Below, piece by piece: positions 42,120-50,493 of a DNA stretch of 64,000 nt (positions are counted from its first letter, which is position 1; every line of letters starts with the position of its first letter). The notes below the pieces were generated by a model. It ran no database searches and was not told the DNA's origin. It worked only from the letters and a program-made list of their open reading frames with translations. This DNA comes from Microlunatus sagamiharensis (GTDB lineage Bacteria > Actinomycetota > Actinomycetes > Propionibacteriales > Propionibacteriaceae), in contig NZ_LT629799.1 in NCBI RefSeq assembly GCF_900105785.1, positions 3,472,001 to 3,536,000 on the forward strand, read 5' to 3'. The translations under genes were made by a program, and so were the position numbers.

Positions 42120-43100
42120 GTGCCCGTCCCCCTCCCCCCTGGTGGGACGGGCACGCCTGTCCTCGTGACCAGCCGCTCCTTCTCCAGCGGCGACCTCGAC
42201 CTGCGCGCCGAGCTCGAGGCGGCCGGGTGCGCGGTGCGGAGCGGTCCCCCCGACCACGACCTCGCGCAGCTCGCTCCCCTCCTCGCCGACACCGTCTGCT
42301 GGGTCGCGGGCACCGGCCCGGTCACCGCGGCCCACCTCGACGCCGCTCCGCACCTGCGCCTCGTCGCCCGGTACGGGGTCGGGGTCGACGCCGTCGACCT
42401 CGCGGCCGCGGCCGGGCGCGACGTCCTCGTCACGAACACCCCGGGCGCCAACACCGAGGCGGTCGCCGACCTCGCCCTGGCCCTGACCCTCGCGGCCCTG
42501 CGCGATGTCGTGCCCGGCGACCGCGGGGTCCGCGCGGGCACCCCGAAGGTCACCCGCGGCCGCGAGCTCGGCAGCCTGACCGTCGGGGTCGTCGGCTTCG
42601 GCCGGATCGGCCGCGGGGTCGCGCGGCGGCTCTCCGGCTTCGGCTCGCGCGTGCTGGCGTACGACCCGTACGTCGCCCCCGGCAGCGTGCCCGAGGTCGA
42701 GCTCCTCGACCTGCCCGACCTCGTCGCGCAGTGCGACGTCCTCACGCTGCACGCCCCCGGCGAGGAGGTGCTCGTGGACGAGGCGCTCCTCGGACGGTTC
42801 CGTCCCGGCGCGGTCCTCGTAAACACCGCGCGGGCGGCGCTCGTCGACGAACCCGCCGTGGCGGCGGCCCTGCGCGAGGGCCGGCTGGCCCGCTACGCCG
42901 CCGACGTCCTCGCCGCCGACGGCCCCGACGCCCCGCTGCTCGCCGACGACCTGGTCGCGCTCACCACCTTCACCGCCCACGCCGGCGCCCACACCGTCGG
43001 CGCCGTGGACGGCATGGGCCGGGGCGCGGTCGACGCCGTCCTCGACGTCCTCGCCGGCCGCACGCCCGCCCACCTCGTCAGCCCGAAGGGGTCCTCATGA
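42120..43100 (+). CDS. D-isomer-specific 2-hydroxyacid dehydrogenase
   Basis: A 326-residue member of the phosphoglycerate-dehydrogenase-like family, NAD(P)-dependent. Seen: VARYGVGVDAVDL, VTNTPGANTEAVADLALAL, NAD loop VGFGRIGRGVARRL, catalytic Arg in VNTARAALVDE and His in FTAHAGAHT. It interconverts a 2-hydroxyacid and a 2-oxoacid. First gene of the right-hand operon; start GTG at 42120 is fixed by the TACGTT box. It overlaps the aldolase gene by ATGA. Possible role: oxidation or reduction of a sugar-acid intermediate. Confidence 0.93.
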   Translation: MPVPLPPGGTGTPVLVTSRSFSSGDLDLRAELEAAGCAVRSGPPDHDLAQLAPLLADTVCWVAGTGPVTAAHLDAAPHLRLVARYGVGVDAVDLAAAAGRDVLVTNTPGANTEAVADLALALTLAALRDVVPGDRGVRAGTPKVTRGRELGSLTVGVVGFGRIGRGVARRLSGFGSRVLAYDPYVAPGSVPEVELLDLPDLVAQCDVLTLHAPGEEVLVDEALLGRFRPGAVLVNTARAALVDEPAVAAALREGRLARYAADVLAADGPDAPLLADDLVALTTFTAHAGAHTVGAVDGMGRGAVDAVLDVLAGRTPAHLVSPKGSS

Positions 43101-43759
43101 CCGCACGACCGCCCGAGCGCGACGGGCTCGCCGCCCTCCGGGAGACCGTGGTCGTCGCCGTGCTGCGCGCCCCGTCCGCCGCGGCCGCGGTGTCCACCGT
43201 CGACGCCCTGGTCGCCGGCGGCGTCACGGGCATCGAGATCACCTACAGCACGCCGAACGTCCCGACCGTCCTGCGCGAGGTCCGCGACCGGCACCCGGAC
43301 GTGCTGCTCGGCGCGGGCACCGTGCGCACGCCCGCCCACGCCGAGGAGGCCGCGGGTGCGGGCGCCGAGTTCCTGGTGAGCCCGGGGACGCTGCCCGAGG
43401 TGAGCCGCGCGATGCTCGGCACCGGGGCGACGGTGCTGTCCGGGGCGCTGACGCCCACCGAGGTCATGACCGCGGTGGACCTCGGCGTGCACGTGGTCAA
43501 GCTCTTCCCCTCCTCCCTGGGCGGGCCGGCGTACCTCAAGGCCCTGCGAGGGCCGTTCCCGGACGTGGCCTTCTGCCCGACCGGTGGCGTCAACCCCGGC
43601 AACCTCGGCGACTGGCTGGCGGCCGGAGCCGTCGCCGTGGGGGCGGGCGGGGAGCTGACCCCGGCCGAGGCGCTGGCCTCCGGCGACTGGGCGGCCGTGA
43701 CCGCGGCGGCGCGCGAGTTCCGCGCGGCGGCCGACGCCGTACGGGGGTCGGGCTCGTGA
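43097..43759 (+). CDS. KHG/KDPG-type class I aldolase
   Basis: A 220-residue aldolase of the 2-keto-3-deoxy-6-phosphogluconate / 4-hydroxy-2-oxoglutarate family. Motifs: VVAVLRAPSAAAAVSTVDALVAGG, GIEITYSTPNV (acid Glu), LLGAGTV, Schiff-base Lys in VHVVKLFPSSLGGPAYL, PTGGVNPGN. It splits a 2-keto-3-deoxy acid or phosphate into pyruvate and an aldehyde. Length is normal. It overlaps both neighbours, so translation is coupled. Which keto-deoxy substrate it uses is unknown. Confidence 0.94.
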   Translation: MTARPPERDGLAALRETVVVAVLRAPSAAAAVSTVDALVAGGVTGIEITYSTPNVPTVLREVRDRHPDVLLGAGTVRTPAHAEEAAGAGAEFLVSPGTLPEVSRAMLGTGATVLSGALTPTEVMTAVDLGVHVVKLFPSSLGGPAYLKALRGPFPDVAFCPTGGVNPGNLGDWLAAGAVAVGAGGELTPAEALASGDWAAVTAAAREFRAAADAVRGSGS

Positions 43760-44676
43760 GCGCCCGGATGGGGTTCGTCGGCGTGAGCACCGGCGGTTCG
43801 TCGATCCTGACGGTCTTCCCGCGCTGGGCCGAGGTGCTCGGGCTCCCGGCCCGCACCCTGGTCGGCCACGACGTGCCGCTCGACGCGCCGCCCGAGGTCT
43901 ACCGCGACCTCGTCTCCGCGATCGCCGCGGACGACGACGAGACCGGCGCGCTGGTCACGACGCACAAGGTCGCCGTGCACGACGCGTGCGCGGACCTCTT
44001 CGACGAGCTCGACGACCTGTCGCAGACCTTCGGCGAGGTCTCCTGCATCAGCAAGCGCGACGGGCGGCTGCTGGGCAGCGCCAAGGACCCGCTGACCGCG
44101 CGGCTGGCGCTGGAGGAGTTCCTGCCGTCCGACCACTTCGCCACCACGGGGGCGTCCGCGCTCGTCCTCGGCAGCGGCGGTGCCGGCACGGCGCTCAGCC
44201 AGCAGCTCGGTGTCCGCGGCGACCGGCCCGGGCAGGTCGTGTGCACGGCGCTGGAGCAGGGCCCGCTCGACCACGCCCGTTCCGTGCACGAGCGCTCCGG
44301 GGTGCCAGACGGCCTGGTCCGCTACGTCCGGACGGCGGGCCCCGAGGACGTGACCGCCCTGGTCGAGGCCCTGCCCGCCGGCAGCCTCGTCGTCAACGCG
44401 ACCGGGATGGGCAAGGACCGCCCGGGCTCGCCGGTCCCGGACGGCGTCGAACTCCCCCGCGACGGCTACGTGTGGGACTTCAACTACCGCGGCAGCCTCG
44501 AGCTGCTCGCCCAGGCGCGGGCCCAGCAGGCGGAGCGCGGCCTGCACGTCGAGGACGGCTGGCGCTACTTCGTGCACGGCTGGAGCCAGGCCGTGGCCGA
44601 GGTGTTCGCCGTGCCGATGCCGCCCGAGACCGTCGACGAGCTGGGGCGGGTCGCCGCCAGCACCCGAGCTCCGTGA
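43756..44676 (+). CDS. AroE-like (shikimate dehydrogenase family) protein, variant
   Basis: A 306-residue protein of the shikimate/quinate dehydrogenase fold. Kept: SxS-like pattern in GVSTGGSSILTVFPRW, catalytic Lys in VTTHKVAVHDACADL, Rossmann LVLGSGGAGTALSQQ, and DFNYRGS near the end. Changed: the NTDG substrate loop reads SAKDPLTA, so a different polyol or sugar-acid ring is likely rather than shikimate. Start GTG overlaps the aldolase stop (GTGA). Its place in a sugar-catabolic operon, far from aromatic genes, supports a catabolic role. Substrate unknown. Confidence 0.85.
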   Translation: MSARMGFVGVSTGGSSILTVFPRWAEVLGLPARTLVGHDVPLDAPPEVYRDLVSAIAADDDETGALVTTHKVAVHDACADLFDELDDLSQTFGEVSCISKRDGRLLGSAKDPLTARLALEEFLPSDHFATTGASALVLGSGGAGTALSQQLGVRGDRPGQVVCTALEQGPLDHARSVHERSGVPDGLVRYVRTAGPEDVTALVEALPAGSLVVNATGMGKDRPGSPVPDGVELPRDGYVWDFNYRGSLELLAQARAQQAERGLHVEDGWRYFVHGWSQAVAEVFAVPMPPETVDELGRVAASTRAP

Positions 44677-44728
44677 GCGCCAGCGAGCGGAGCTCAGCGG
44701 GGGGTGCGGGGGGTCGTCCCCCCGCACC
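44667..44728. repeat. Two hairpins between the AroE-like and hydrolase genes
   Basis: Hairpin 1 pairs GAGCTCCG with CGGAGCTC around the AroE-like stop. Hairpin 2 (44703-44728) pairs GGTGCGGGGGG with CCCCCCGCACC around TCGT. Hairpin 2 ends 6 nt before the GTG at 44735, which lacks a ribosome-binding site, so it may limit expression of the hydrolase or end some transcripts. It may also be a genomic palindromic repeat. Confidence 0.85.
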
Positions 44729-44734
44729 GGCACG

Positions 44735-45697
44735 GTGATCCCTCGGGGGCAGGTCCGGACGGTCCTCGGCGACGTCGAGGCCGAGTCCCTCGGCGCGACG
44801 AACTACCACGAGCACCTCTTCCAGGTCAGCCCGCTGCTGCCCGGCGACGAGCTCGACGACGAGGTTGCGAGCCAGGCGGAGGCGGCGTCGCTGCGGGGAT
44901 CGGGCTTCGACGCGATGGTCGACGCGACGCCGACCGGTCTGGGCCGCAACCCGCTCGCGCTGAGGCGGATCAGCGCGGCGACCTGGCTGGGGGTGGTGGC
45001 CACGACGGGCGCCCACCGGGCGGAGCACTACGGCTCGGGCCACTGGCTGCTCGACGCCTCCGAGGAGGCGCTGGCCCAGCGGTTCACGGCCGACGTCCTC
45101 GACGGGATCCCCGAGTCCGACGGACCGGAGCCCGGAGCGAGGACGCAGGTCCGGGCGGGGGTAGTCAAGGCGGGCATCGGCTACTGGACGATCAGCCCGT
45201 ACGCCCGTCGTGTCCTGGCCGCGGTCGCCGCGACGCACCGCGCAACCGGGGCCGCGGTGATGGTCCACCTCGAGCACGGGAGCGCGACGTTCGAGGTGCT
45301 CGCGCTGCTGGCCGACCTCGGCGTGCCCGCGAGCGCCGTCTGCCTGGCCCACGTCGACCGCAACCCGGACCCCGGCCTGCACGCCGAGCTGGCCAAGGCC
45401 GGGGCGTACCTCGGCTACGACGGCTGGGCCCGGACCCAGCGCTGGCCCGACTCGGTCCTGCTGGACTGCCTGCTCGCCGCCGCGGAGCAGGGCGCGGCCG
45501 GGCGGATCCTGCTCGGCGGGGACGTCGCCCGCGCCACCCGCTACCGCGCTTACGGCGGGCTGCCGGGCCTGGCCTACGTCGGGAAGCGCGTGCTGCCACG
45601 GTTGGAGCGCGCGGCGCCCACTGGTCTGGTCGACCGTCTGCTGCGCACCAACCCGGCCGGCTGGCTGGCCGGGACCCGATCGAAGGAGCTCGGCTGA
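44735..45697 (+). CDS. Phosphotriesterase-like metal hydrolase (probable lactonase)
   Basis: A 320-residue amidohydrolase-superfamily protein of the PTE/Php group. Metal ligands in order: HxH in TNYHEHLFQ, Lys (carboxylated bridge) in GVVKAGIGYW, His in MVHLEHGSA, His in CLAHVDRN and Asp in LLGGDVARA. Family members hydrolyse lactones or phosphoesters; in sugar operons they open a sugar-acid lactone. The C-terminus RLLRTNPAGWLAG is also typical. Start GTG without Shine-Dalgarno, just after a hairpin. It overlaps the kinase gene by one base (TGATG). Confidence 0.9.
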   Translation: MIPRGQVRTVLGDVEAESLGATNYHEHLFQVSPLLPGDELDDEVASQAEAASLRGSGFDAMVDATPTGLGRNPLALRRISAATWLGVVATTGAHRAEHYGSGHWLLDASEEALAQRFTADVLDGIPESDGPEPGARTQVRAGVVKAGIGYWTISPYARRVLAAVAATHRATGAAVMVHLEHGSATFEVLALLADLGVPASAVCLAHVDRNPDPGLHAELAKAGAYLGYDGWARTQRWPDSVLLDCLLAAAEQGAAGRILLGGDVARATRYRAYGGLPGLAYVGKRVLPRLERAAPTGLVDRLLRTNPAGWLAGTRSKELG

Positions 45698-47196
45698 TGA
45701 TCATCGCCCACGACCTCGGAACGACCGGTGACAAGGCGACGCTCGTCAGCGCCGACGGCGAGCTGGTCGCCGCCGTCACGTCCTCGTACGCCACCGACTT
45801 CGGTCCGGGCGGCAAGGCGGAGCAGGACCCGGAGGCGTGGTGGACCGCCCTCGGGACCGCGACGCGCGAGCTGCTCGAGCGCACCGGGACGCGGGCGAGC
45901 GACGTCGAGGCGGTGTCGTTCTCGGGCCAGATGATGGGCGCGGTGCTGCTCGACGGGCACGGCGACCCGGTGCGGCCGGCGACGATCTGGGCCGACACCC
46001 GCTCGACCGCGGAGACCGCGACGCTGGTCGAGCGCGTCGGGATGGAGCAGGGCTACGCGATCACCGGCCACCGGCTCAACCCGACCTACTCCACGACCAA
46101 GGTCATGTGGGTGCGTGAGCACGAGCCCGAGGCGTTCGCCCGGGCGGTGACCGTCGTCAACGCCAAGGACTTCGTCGGGCACCGGCTGACCGGCGAGCTC
46201 GCGACCGACCCGTCGGACGCCTCCAGCACCAACGCGTACGACCAGCGCACCGGCGAGTGGTCGGCGGAGATCCTCGAGGCGGCCGGGCTGCCGGCGTCGC
46301 TGTTCCCGCAGGTCCTGCCCTCGACGGCCGTGCTCGGCCGCGTCACGCGCGACGCCGCGCGGGCGACCGGGCTGGCCGAGGGCACGCCGGTCGTGGTCGG
46401 CGGCGGCGACGGGCCGATGGGCGCGCTCGGCGCGGGGATCACCGGGCCGGAGTCGGGCACGTACTGCTACCTCGGCTCGTCGTCGTGGGTCTCGCTGGCC
46501 TCCGACGCGCCGCTCTACGACCCGGGCATGCGGACGATGACGTTCAACCACGTGCTGCCGGACCGCTTCGTGCCGACGGCGACGATGCAGGCGGGCGGGG
46601 CGTCGCTGGAGTGGGTCGTCGACACGCTCGCGCCGCGCGAGGCGGACGTCGACGGGAACCGCTACGCCCGGCTGCTCGGCGGCGCCGACGAGGTCGAGGC
46701 GTCCGGCGACGGCCTCTTCTTCCTGCCGCACCTGCTCGGCGAGCGCTCGCCCTACTGGAACCCGGCCGCGCGGGCGGTGTTCGCGGGGCTGGCCCGCCAC
46801 CACGGCCCGGCACACCTGACCCGGGCGGTGCTCGAGGGCGTGGCCTTCAACCTGTGGACGGGCCTGCGCGCGTTCGAGGAGCTGGGCGTCGAGGTCACCT
46901 CCGTCGACGCCATCGGGGGCGCCGCGAACTCCCCCGTCGTCCTCCAGGTCCTCGCCGACGTCTGGGGCGTGCCCGTCGTCCGCCGCAGCCTCACCGACGA
47001 GGCCACCGCCGTCGGCGCGGCCGTGGTCGCCGGGGTCGGCGTGGGCATGTTCGACGACTTCGACGCGGCCAAGCGCTTCTCCGCCGAGGTCGCCACCGCG
47101 ACGCCGGACCCCGAGCGGCACGAGCGCCTCGCGGCGTCGTACGCGCTGTTCATGGAGGCGTACGAGCGCCTGGAGCCCTGGTTCGACAAGCTCTGA
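45697..47196 (+). CDS. FGGY-family carbohydrate kinase
   Basis: A 499-residue sugar kinase of the xylulokinase/glycerol kinase family. ATP-binding AHDLGTTGDKATLVSADG at the start, WADTRS and SDASSTNAYD (active-site Asp in the family), GGGDGPMGALGAG, and the C-terminal AIGGAANSPVVLQVLADVWGVPV, with DEATAVGAA. It phosphorylates the hydroxyl of a pentose, polyol or sugar acid. Last gene of the operon. The exact sugar cannot be inferred, and the combination with a PTE-like hydrolase, an AroE-like protein and an aldolase is not a set that I can name. Confidence 0.93.
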   Translation: MIIAHDLGTTGDKATLVSADGELVAAVTSSYATDFGPGGKAEQDPEAWWTALGTATRELLERTGTRASDVEAVSFSGQMMGAVLLDGHGDPVRPATIWADTRSTAETATLVERVGMEQGYAITGHRLNPTYSTTKVMWVREHEPEAFARAVTVVNAKDFVGHRLTGELATDPSDASSTNAYDQRTGEWSAEILEAAGLPASLFPQVLPSTAVLGRVTRDAARATGLAEGTPVVVGGGDGPMGALGAGITGPESGTYCYLGSSSWVSLASDAPLYDPGMRTMTFNHVLPDRFVPTATMQAGGASLEWVVDTLAPREADVDGNRYARLLGGADEVEASGDGLFFLPHLLGERSPYWNPAARAVFAGLARHHGPAHLTRAVLEGVAFNLWTGLRAFEELGVEVTSVDAIGGAANSPVVLQVLADVWGVPVVRRSLTDEATAVGAAVVAGVGVGMFDDFDAAKRFSAEVATATPDPERHERLAASYALFMEAYERLEPWFDKL

Positions 47197-47218
47197 GCCC
47201 GACGAGCCGCGCGGATCT

Positions 47219-47305
47219 GCTCAGAACGCGCGCCGAGATGGTCGGGGCGGGCCGGCCGCACGCTCAGGTCGGGCCCACTCCGCGATCTCGGGTGGCGAAT
47301 TGAGC
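47219..47305. repeat. Imperfect inverted repeat between convergent genes
   Basis: GCTCAGAACGCGCGCCGAGAT (47219-47239, quoted in parts: GCTCA, CGC, CCGAGAT) pairs with its imperfect complement at 47285-47305, 15 of 21 positions. It lies between the ends of the kinase gene and the CGNR gene; possible terminator. Confidence 0.5.
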
Positions 47306-47320
47306 AAAGACCGCCGCGAC

Positions 47321-47872
47321 TCAGCCCTCAGCCCCGCGCCGCCGGGCGCGGTAGGCGGCGACGTTGGCCCGGTTGCCGCAGTTGCCGGTGTCGCAGTAGC
47401 GCTTGGAGGAGTTGCGCGACAGGTCGACGAGGACGGCCTCGCAGTCCTCGGCCGCGCAGGTCTTCAGGCGGGCGAGGTTGTCGGTGCGGATGAGGTCGAG
47501 CACACCCATCGCCGCCTCGGCGCCGATGCGGTGCGCGAGCGGTGCGGTCGGCTCGGTCATGTGCAGGTGCCAGTCGAGCTGGTCGTGCTTGGTGAGGTAG
47601 GGCGTGGTCGTCGTCTCGGCGAGCATCGCGTTGACCAGTCCGGCCGCCTCCGCCCGGTCGCCCGCCGACCACAGGGCCCGGAGCCGCTCGCGGATCTCGC
47701 GCACCGCGTCGACCTCGGCCTGGGTCCGCAGCCGCTCCCCCGACATCGACACGACCTCCAGGAACGCGTCCAGGTCGGCCACCGACTCGAGGGTGTCGAC
47801 GCCGTCGCGGCGCGTGTTCACCAGGACGGCCGCCGCGGCCAGGCCGTCGGTCGTGTCACTGGTGAAAAGCAT
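47321..47872 (-). CDS. CGNR zinc-finger / ABATE-domain regulator
   Basis: A 183-residue protein: an N-terminal ABATE (DUF1470) domain (LAAAAVLVNTRRDGVDTLESVADLD) and a C-terminal CGNR zinc finger with the four cysteines in LKTCAAEDCEAVLVD and RYCDTGNCGNRANVAAYRAR. These are believed to be stress-linked DNA-binding regulators. AGGAG lies 6 nt before the ATG at 47872, which is preferred to the TTG at 47887. It is divergent from the EamA exporter gene, which it could control; repeats of GTGTCAC/GTGACAC lie in the gap. Confidence 0.9.
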   Translation of the reverse strand: MLFTSDTTDGLAAAAVLVNTRRDGVDTLESVADLDAFLEVVSMSGERLRTQAEVDAVREIRERLRALWSAGDRAEAAGLVNAMLAETTTTPYLTKHDQLDWHLHMTEPTAPLAHRIGAEAAMGVLDLIRTDNLARLKTCAAEDCEAVLVDLSRNSSKRYCDTGNCGNRANVAAYRARRRGAEG

Positions 47873-47971
47873 CTTGACTCCTGACAAGGGCGGGTTCTAG
47901 TGTCACGAGTGTAAAGCCCCTTCGGTCATGACACGATGATCGCGAGGACCAGCACCACCGAGGAGCCTGCC

Positions 47972-48991
47972 GTGGCCACGACCGAGACCGCCAGCCCCGC
48001 CACCACCCCGACGGGCTCCGCGCCGGCGTCGGGCCGCGGCGTCGGGCTCGCGATCGCCCTCTCGTCGGCGGCGTCGTTCGCCCTGTCGGGGTCCTTCGGC
48101 CACGCCCTGCTCGACCTCGGCTGGTCGCCGACCGCGCTCGTCGCGGCGCGCGTGGGCGGGGCGTTCCTGGTCCTGGTCGTCCCGTGCCTGCTGCTGCTGC
48201 GGCGCACCGGCCTGCCGAACCTGCGCCAGTCCGGCCGCCTCGTCGTCTACGGCGTCGTCGCGGTCGCGGGTGCGCAGCTCTTCTACTTCAGCTCGCTGCA
48301 GTACCTCTCGGTCGGCGTCGCGCTGCTCCTGGAGTACCTCGCCCCCGTCGTCCTCATCGGCTGGCGCTGGGCCCACGGCGACCGGCCGACGCGAGCCGTC
48401 GTCCTCGGCGCCGCGCTCGCGCTGGTCGGTCTCGCCCTCGTCCTCGACGTGGTCCACGGCATCACCGTCTCGCCGGTCGGGGTCGCGTACGGCCTCGGCG
48501 CCATGCTCTGCCTGGCCGGCTACTTCATCCTCGCCGAGGACCAGCCGGGCGGCCAGGCCGTGCCGCCGCTGCTGCTCACCACCGCCGGCACCGGCATCGG
48601 CGCCGTTGCGCTGCTCCTCGTCGGCGGGATCGGCGTGCTGCCGCTGAGCGTCGGCTTCGGCTCGACCGTGCTGGCCGGGGTCTCCGTGCCCTGGTGGGTG
48701 CCGATGGCGCTGCTGGTCCTCGTGGCCGCGGTCCTCGCCTACCTGACCGGGATCATCGCCGTCCGGCGCCTCGGTGGCGCGGTGGCGTCGTTCGTCGCGC
48801 TGACCGAGGTGCTCTTCGCCGTGGTGTTCGCCGCCCTGCTCGTCGGCCAGATCCCGAGCGGCACGCAGGTGCTGGGTGGGGTGCTCGTGCTCGTCGGCAT
48901 CGTCGTCGTGCAGGGCGGCTCCGCGACCGCGCCGCCGTGGGAGGCCGGGCGGGTCCTGCTGCGGCGGATGCGGGGCGGGCCCCGCTCCTAG
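47972..48991 (+). CDS. EamA/DMT-family exporter
   Basis: A membrane protein of 10 helices (two EamA repeats), 339 residues from GTG 47972. It shows ALSSAASFALSGSFGHALLDLGWSP, the first repeat end SVGVALLLEYLAPVVLIGWRW and the second repeat TGIIAVRRLGGAVASFVALTEVLFAVVFAALLVG. GAGGAG stands 6 nt before the GTG at 47972; an ATG at 47936 is the alternative start and would add 12 residues. Exporters of this type remove amino acids or metabolites. The gap to the CGNR gene carries TGTCAC-type repeats that may bind that regulator. Confidence 0.9.
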   Translation: MATTETASPATTPTGSAPASGRGVGLAIALSSAASFALSGSFGHALLDLGWSPTALVAARVGGAFLVLVVPCLLLLRRTGLPNLRQSGRLVVYGVVAVAGAQLFYFSSLQYLSVGVALLLEYLAPVVLIGWRWAHGDRPTRAVVLGAALALVGLALVLDVVHGITVSPVGVAYGLGAMLCLAGYFILAEDQPGGQAVPPLLLTTAGTGIGAVALLLVGGIGVLPLSVGFGSTVLAGVSVPWWVPMALLVLVAAVLAYLTGIIAVRRLGGAVASFVALTEVLFAVVFAALLVGQIPSGTQVLGGVLVLVGIVVVQGGSATAPPWEAGRVLLRRMRGGPRS

Positions 48992-48996
48992 CCTCC

Positions 48997-49002
48997 TAGG
49001 AT
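48997..49002 (+). promoter_or_regulatory. -10 hexamer of a leaderless cobQ promoter
   Basis: TAGGAT, then 6 nt (CGAGCG), then the GTG of cobQ at 49009. Confidence 0.65.
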
Positions 49003-49008
49003 CGAGCG

Positions 49009-50493
49009 GTGACGTCCGGGCTGCTCGTCGCCGGGACGTCGTCCGACGCCGGCAAGTCGCTGGTCGTCACCGGCCTCTGCCGGGCGCTGGTCCGCCGCGG
49101 GCTCGACGTCGCGCCGTACAAGGCGCAGAACATGAGCAACAACTCCGGCGTGTGCGCCGACGGCGCCGAGATCGGCCGGGCCCAGCTCCTCCAGGCCACG
49201 GCCGCCCGCGTCGAACCCACCTCAGCCATGAACCCCGTCCTCCTCAAGCCCGGCACCGACCGCCGCGCGCACGTCGTCGTGCGCGGTCGCCCGGGCGGCG
49301 TGCTCGAGGCGGGCCAGTACGCGACCGGGCGCCGGCACCTCGCCGAGGCGGCCTGGGCGGCGTACGAGGAGCTGGCCGCGGAGCACGACCTGGTCGTCTG
49401 CGAGGGCGCCGGGTCGCCCGCGGAGATCAACCTGCGCTCCGGCGACTACGTGAACCTCGGCCTGGCCCGACGCTTCGACCTGCCGGTCGTCGTGGTCGGC
49501 GACATCGACCGCGGCGGCGTCCTCGCGTCGTTGTACGGGACGGTCGCCCTCCTCGAGCCCGAGGACCGCGCGCTCGTGCACGCGTTCGTGATCAACAAGT
49601 TCCGCGGCGACCCCGACGTGCTGACGCCGGGGCTCGAGGAGATCACCCGCCGTACGGGCGTGCCCTTCGCCGGCGTGCTGCCCTGGCTCGACGGCGTCTG
49701 GCTCGACGCCGAGGACACGCTCGAGGTGGGCGCCTGGCGGCGCTCGTCGTCGGCCGGGCCCGGCCTGCTGCGGGTGGCGGTCGTGCGCTTCCCGCGCGTC
49801 TCCAACGCCACGGACGTGGAGGCGCTCGCCGCCGAACCGGGCGTCGAGGTCCGCGTCACCACCGACCCCGCCGTCGTCGCGGGCGCCGACCTGGCCGTGC
49901 TGCCCGGCACCCGGGCCACGTTCTCCGACCTCGCCTGGCTGCGCCGGACCGGCCTCGCCGACGCGGTCCTCGCCCGCGCCCGCCGCGAGGCCCCGGTGCT
50001 GGGGATCTGCGGCGGCTACCAGATGCTCGGCCAGCAGGTCGAGGACCCCGACGCGGTCGAGTCGGCCGAGGCCGGCACGGTCGACGGGCTGGGGCTGCTG
50101 CCGGTCACGACGCGCTTCCACCCCGACAAGTCGCTGGGCCGCCCGGCCGGCACGTGGCGCGGGCACGAGGTGCGGGCGTACGAGATCCACCACGGCCGCG
50201 CCGAGCCTGCCGCGGGCGGCGTCGACGCCGAACCCTTCCTCGACGGCCGGCGCACCGGGTCGACCTGGGGCACCGTGTGGCACGGGGCGCTGGAGAACGA
50301 CGGGTTCCGGAGGGCGTGGCTCGCCGAGGTCGCCGCGGCGGCCGGCTCCTCGTGGACCGCCGCGGCGGACGCGCCGGCCTTCGGAGCGCGGCGCGAGACC
50401 ATGATCGACACCCTCGCCGACGCGGTCGAGGAGCACCTCGACCTCGACCTGCTGCTTGCGCGCACGCGGGTCGGCGCGGGGGCCCGCGCATGA
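49009..50493 (+). CDS. cobQ: Cobyric acid synthase
   Basis: A 494-residue glutamine amidotransferase that amidates the b, d, e and g side chains of adenosyl-cobyrinate a,c-diamide in B12 synthesis. N-terminal ATP site LLVAGTSSDAGKSLVVTGLCRAL; APYKAQNMSNNSGV, the typical start of the family; class I amidotransferase domain with the nucleophile Cys in VLGICGGYQMLGQQ and His in IHHGRAEP. The gene is leaderless and carries no B12 riboswitch. Co-transcribed with cobF through an ATGA overlap. Confidence 0.96.
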   Translation: MTSGLLVAGTSSDAGKSLVVTGLCRALVRRGLDVAPYKAQNMSNNSGVCADGAEIGRAQLLQATAARVEPTSAMNPVLLKPGTDRRAHVVVRGRPGGVLEAGQYATGRRHLAEAAWAAYEELAAEHDLVVCEGAGSPAEINLRSGDYVNLGLARRFDLPVVVVGDIDRGGVLASLYGTVALLEPEDRALVHAFVINKFRGDPDVLTPGLEEITRRTGVPFAGVLPWLDGVWLDAEDTLEVGAWRRSSSAGPGLLRVAVVRFPRVSNATDVEALAAEPGVEVRVTTDPAVVAGADLAVLPGTRATFSDLAWLRRTGLADAVLARARREAPVLGICGGYQMLGQQVEDPDAVESAEAGTVDGLGLLPVTTRFHPDKSLGRPAGTWRGHEVRAYEIHHGRAEPAAGGVDAEPFLDGRRTGSTWGTVWHGALENDGFRRAWLAEVAAAAGSSWTAAADAPAFGARRETMIDTLADAVEEHLDLDLLLARTRVGAGARA

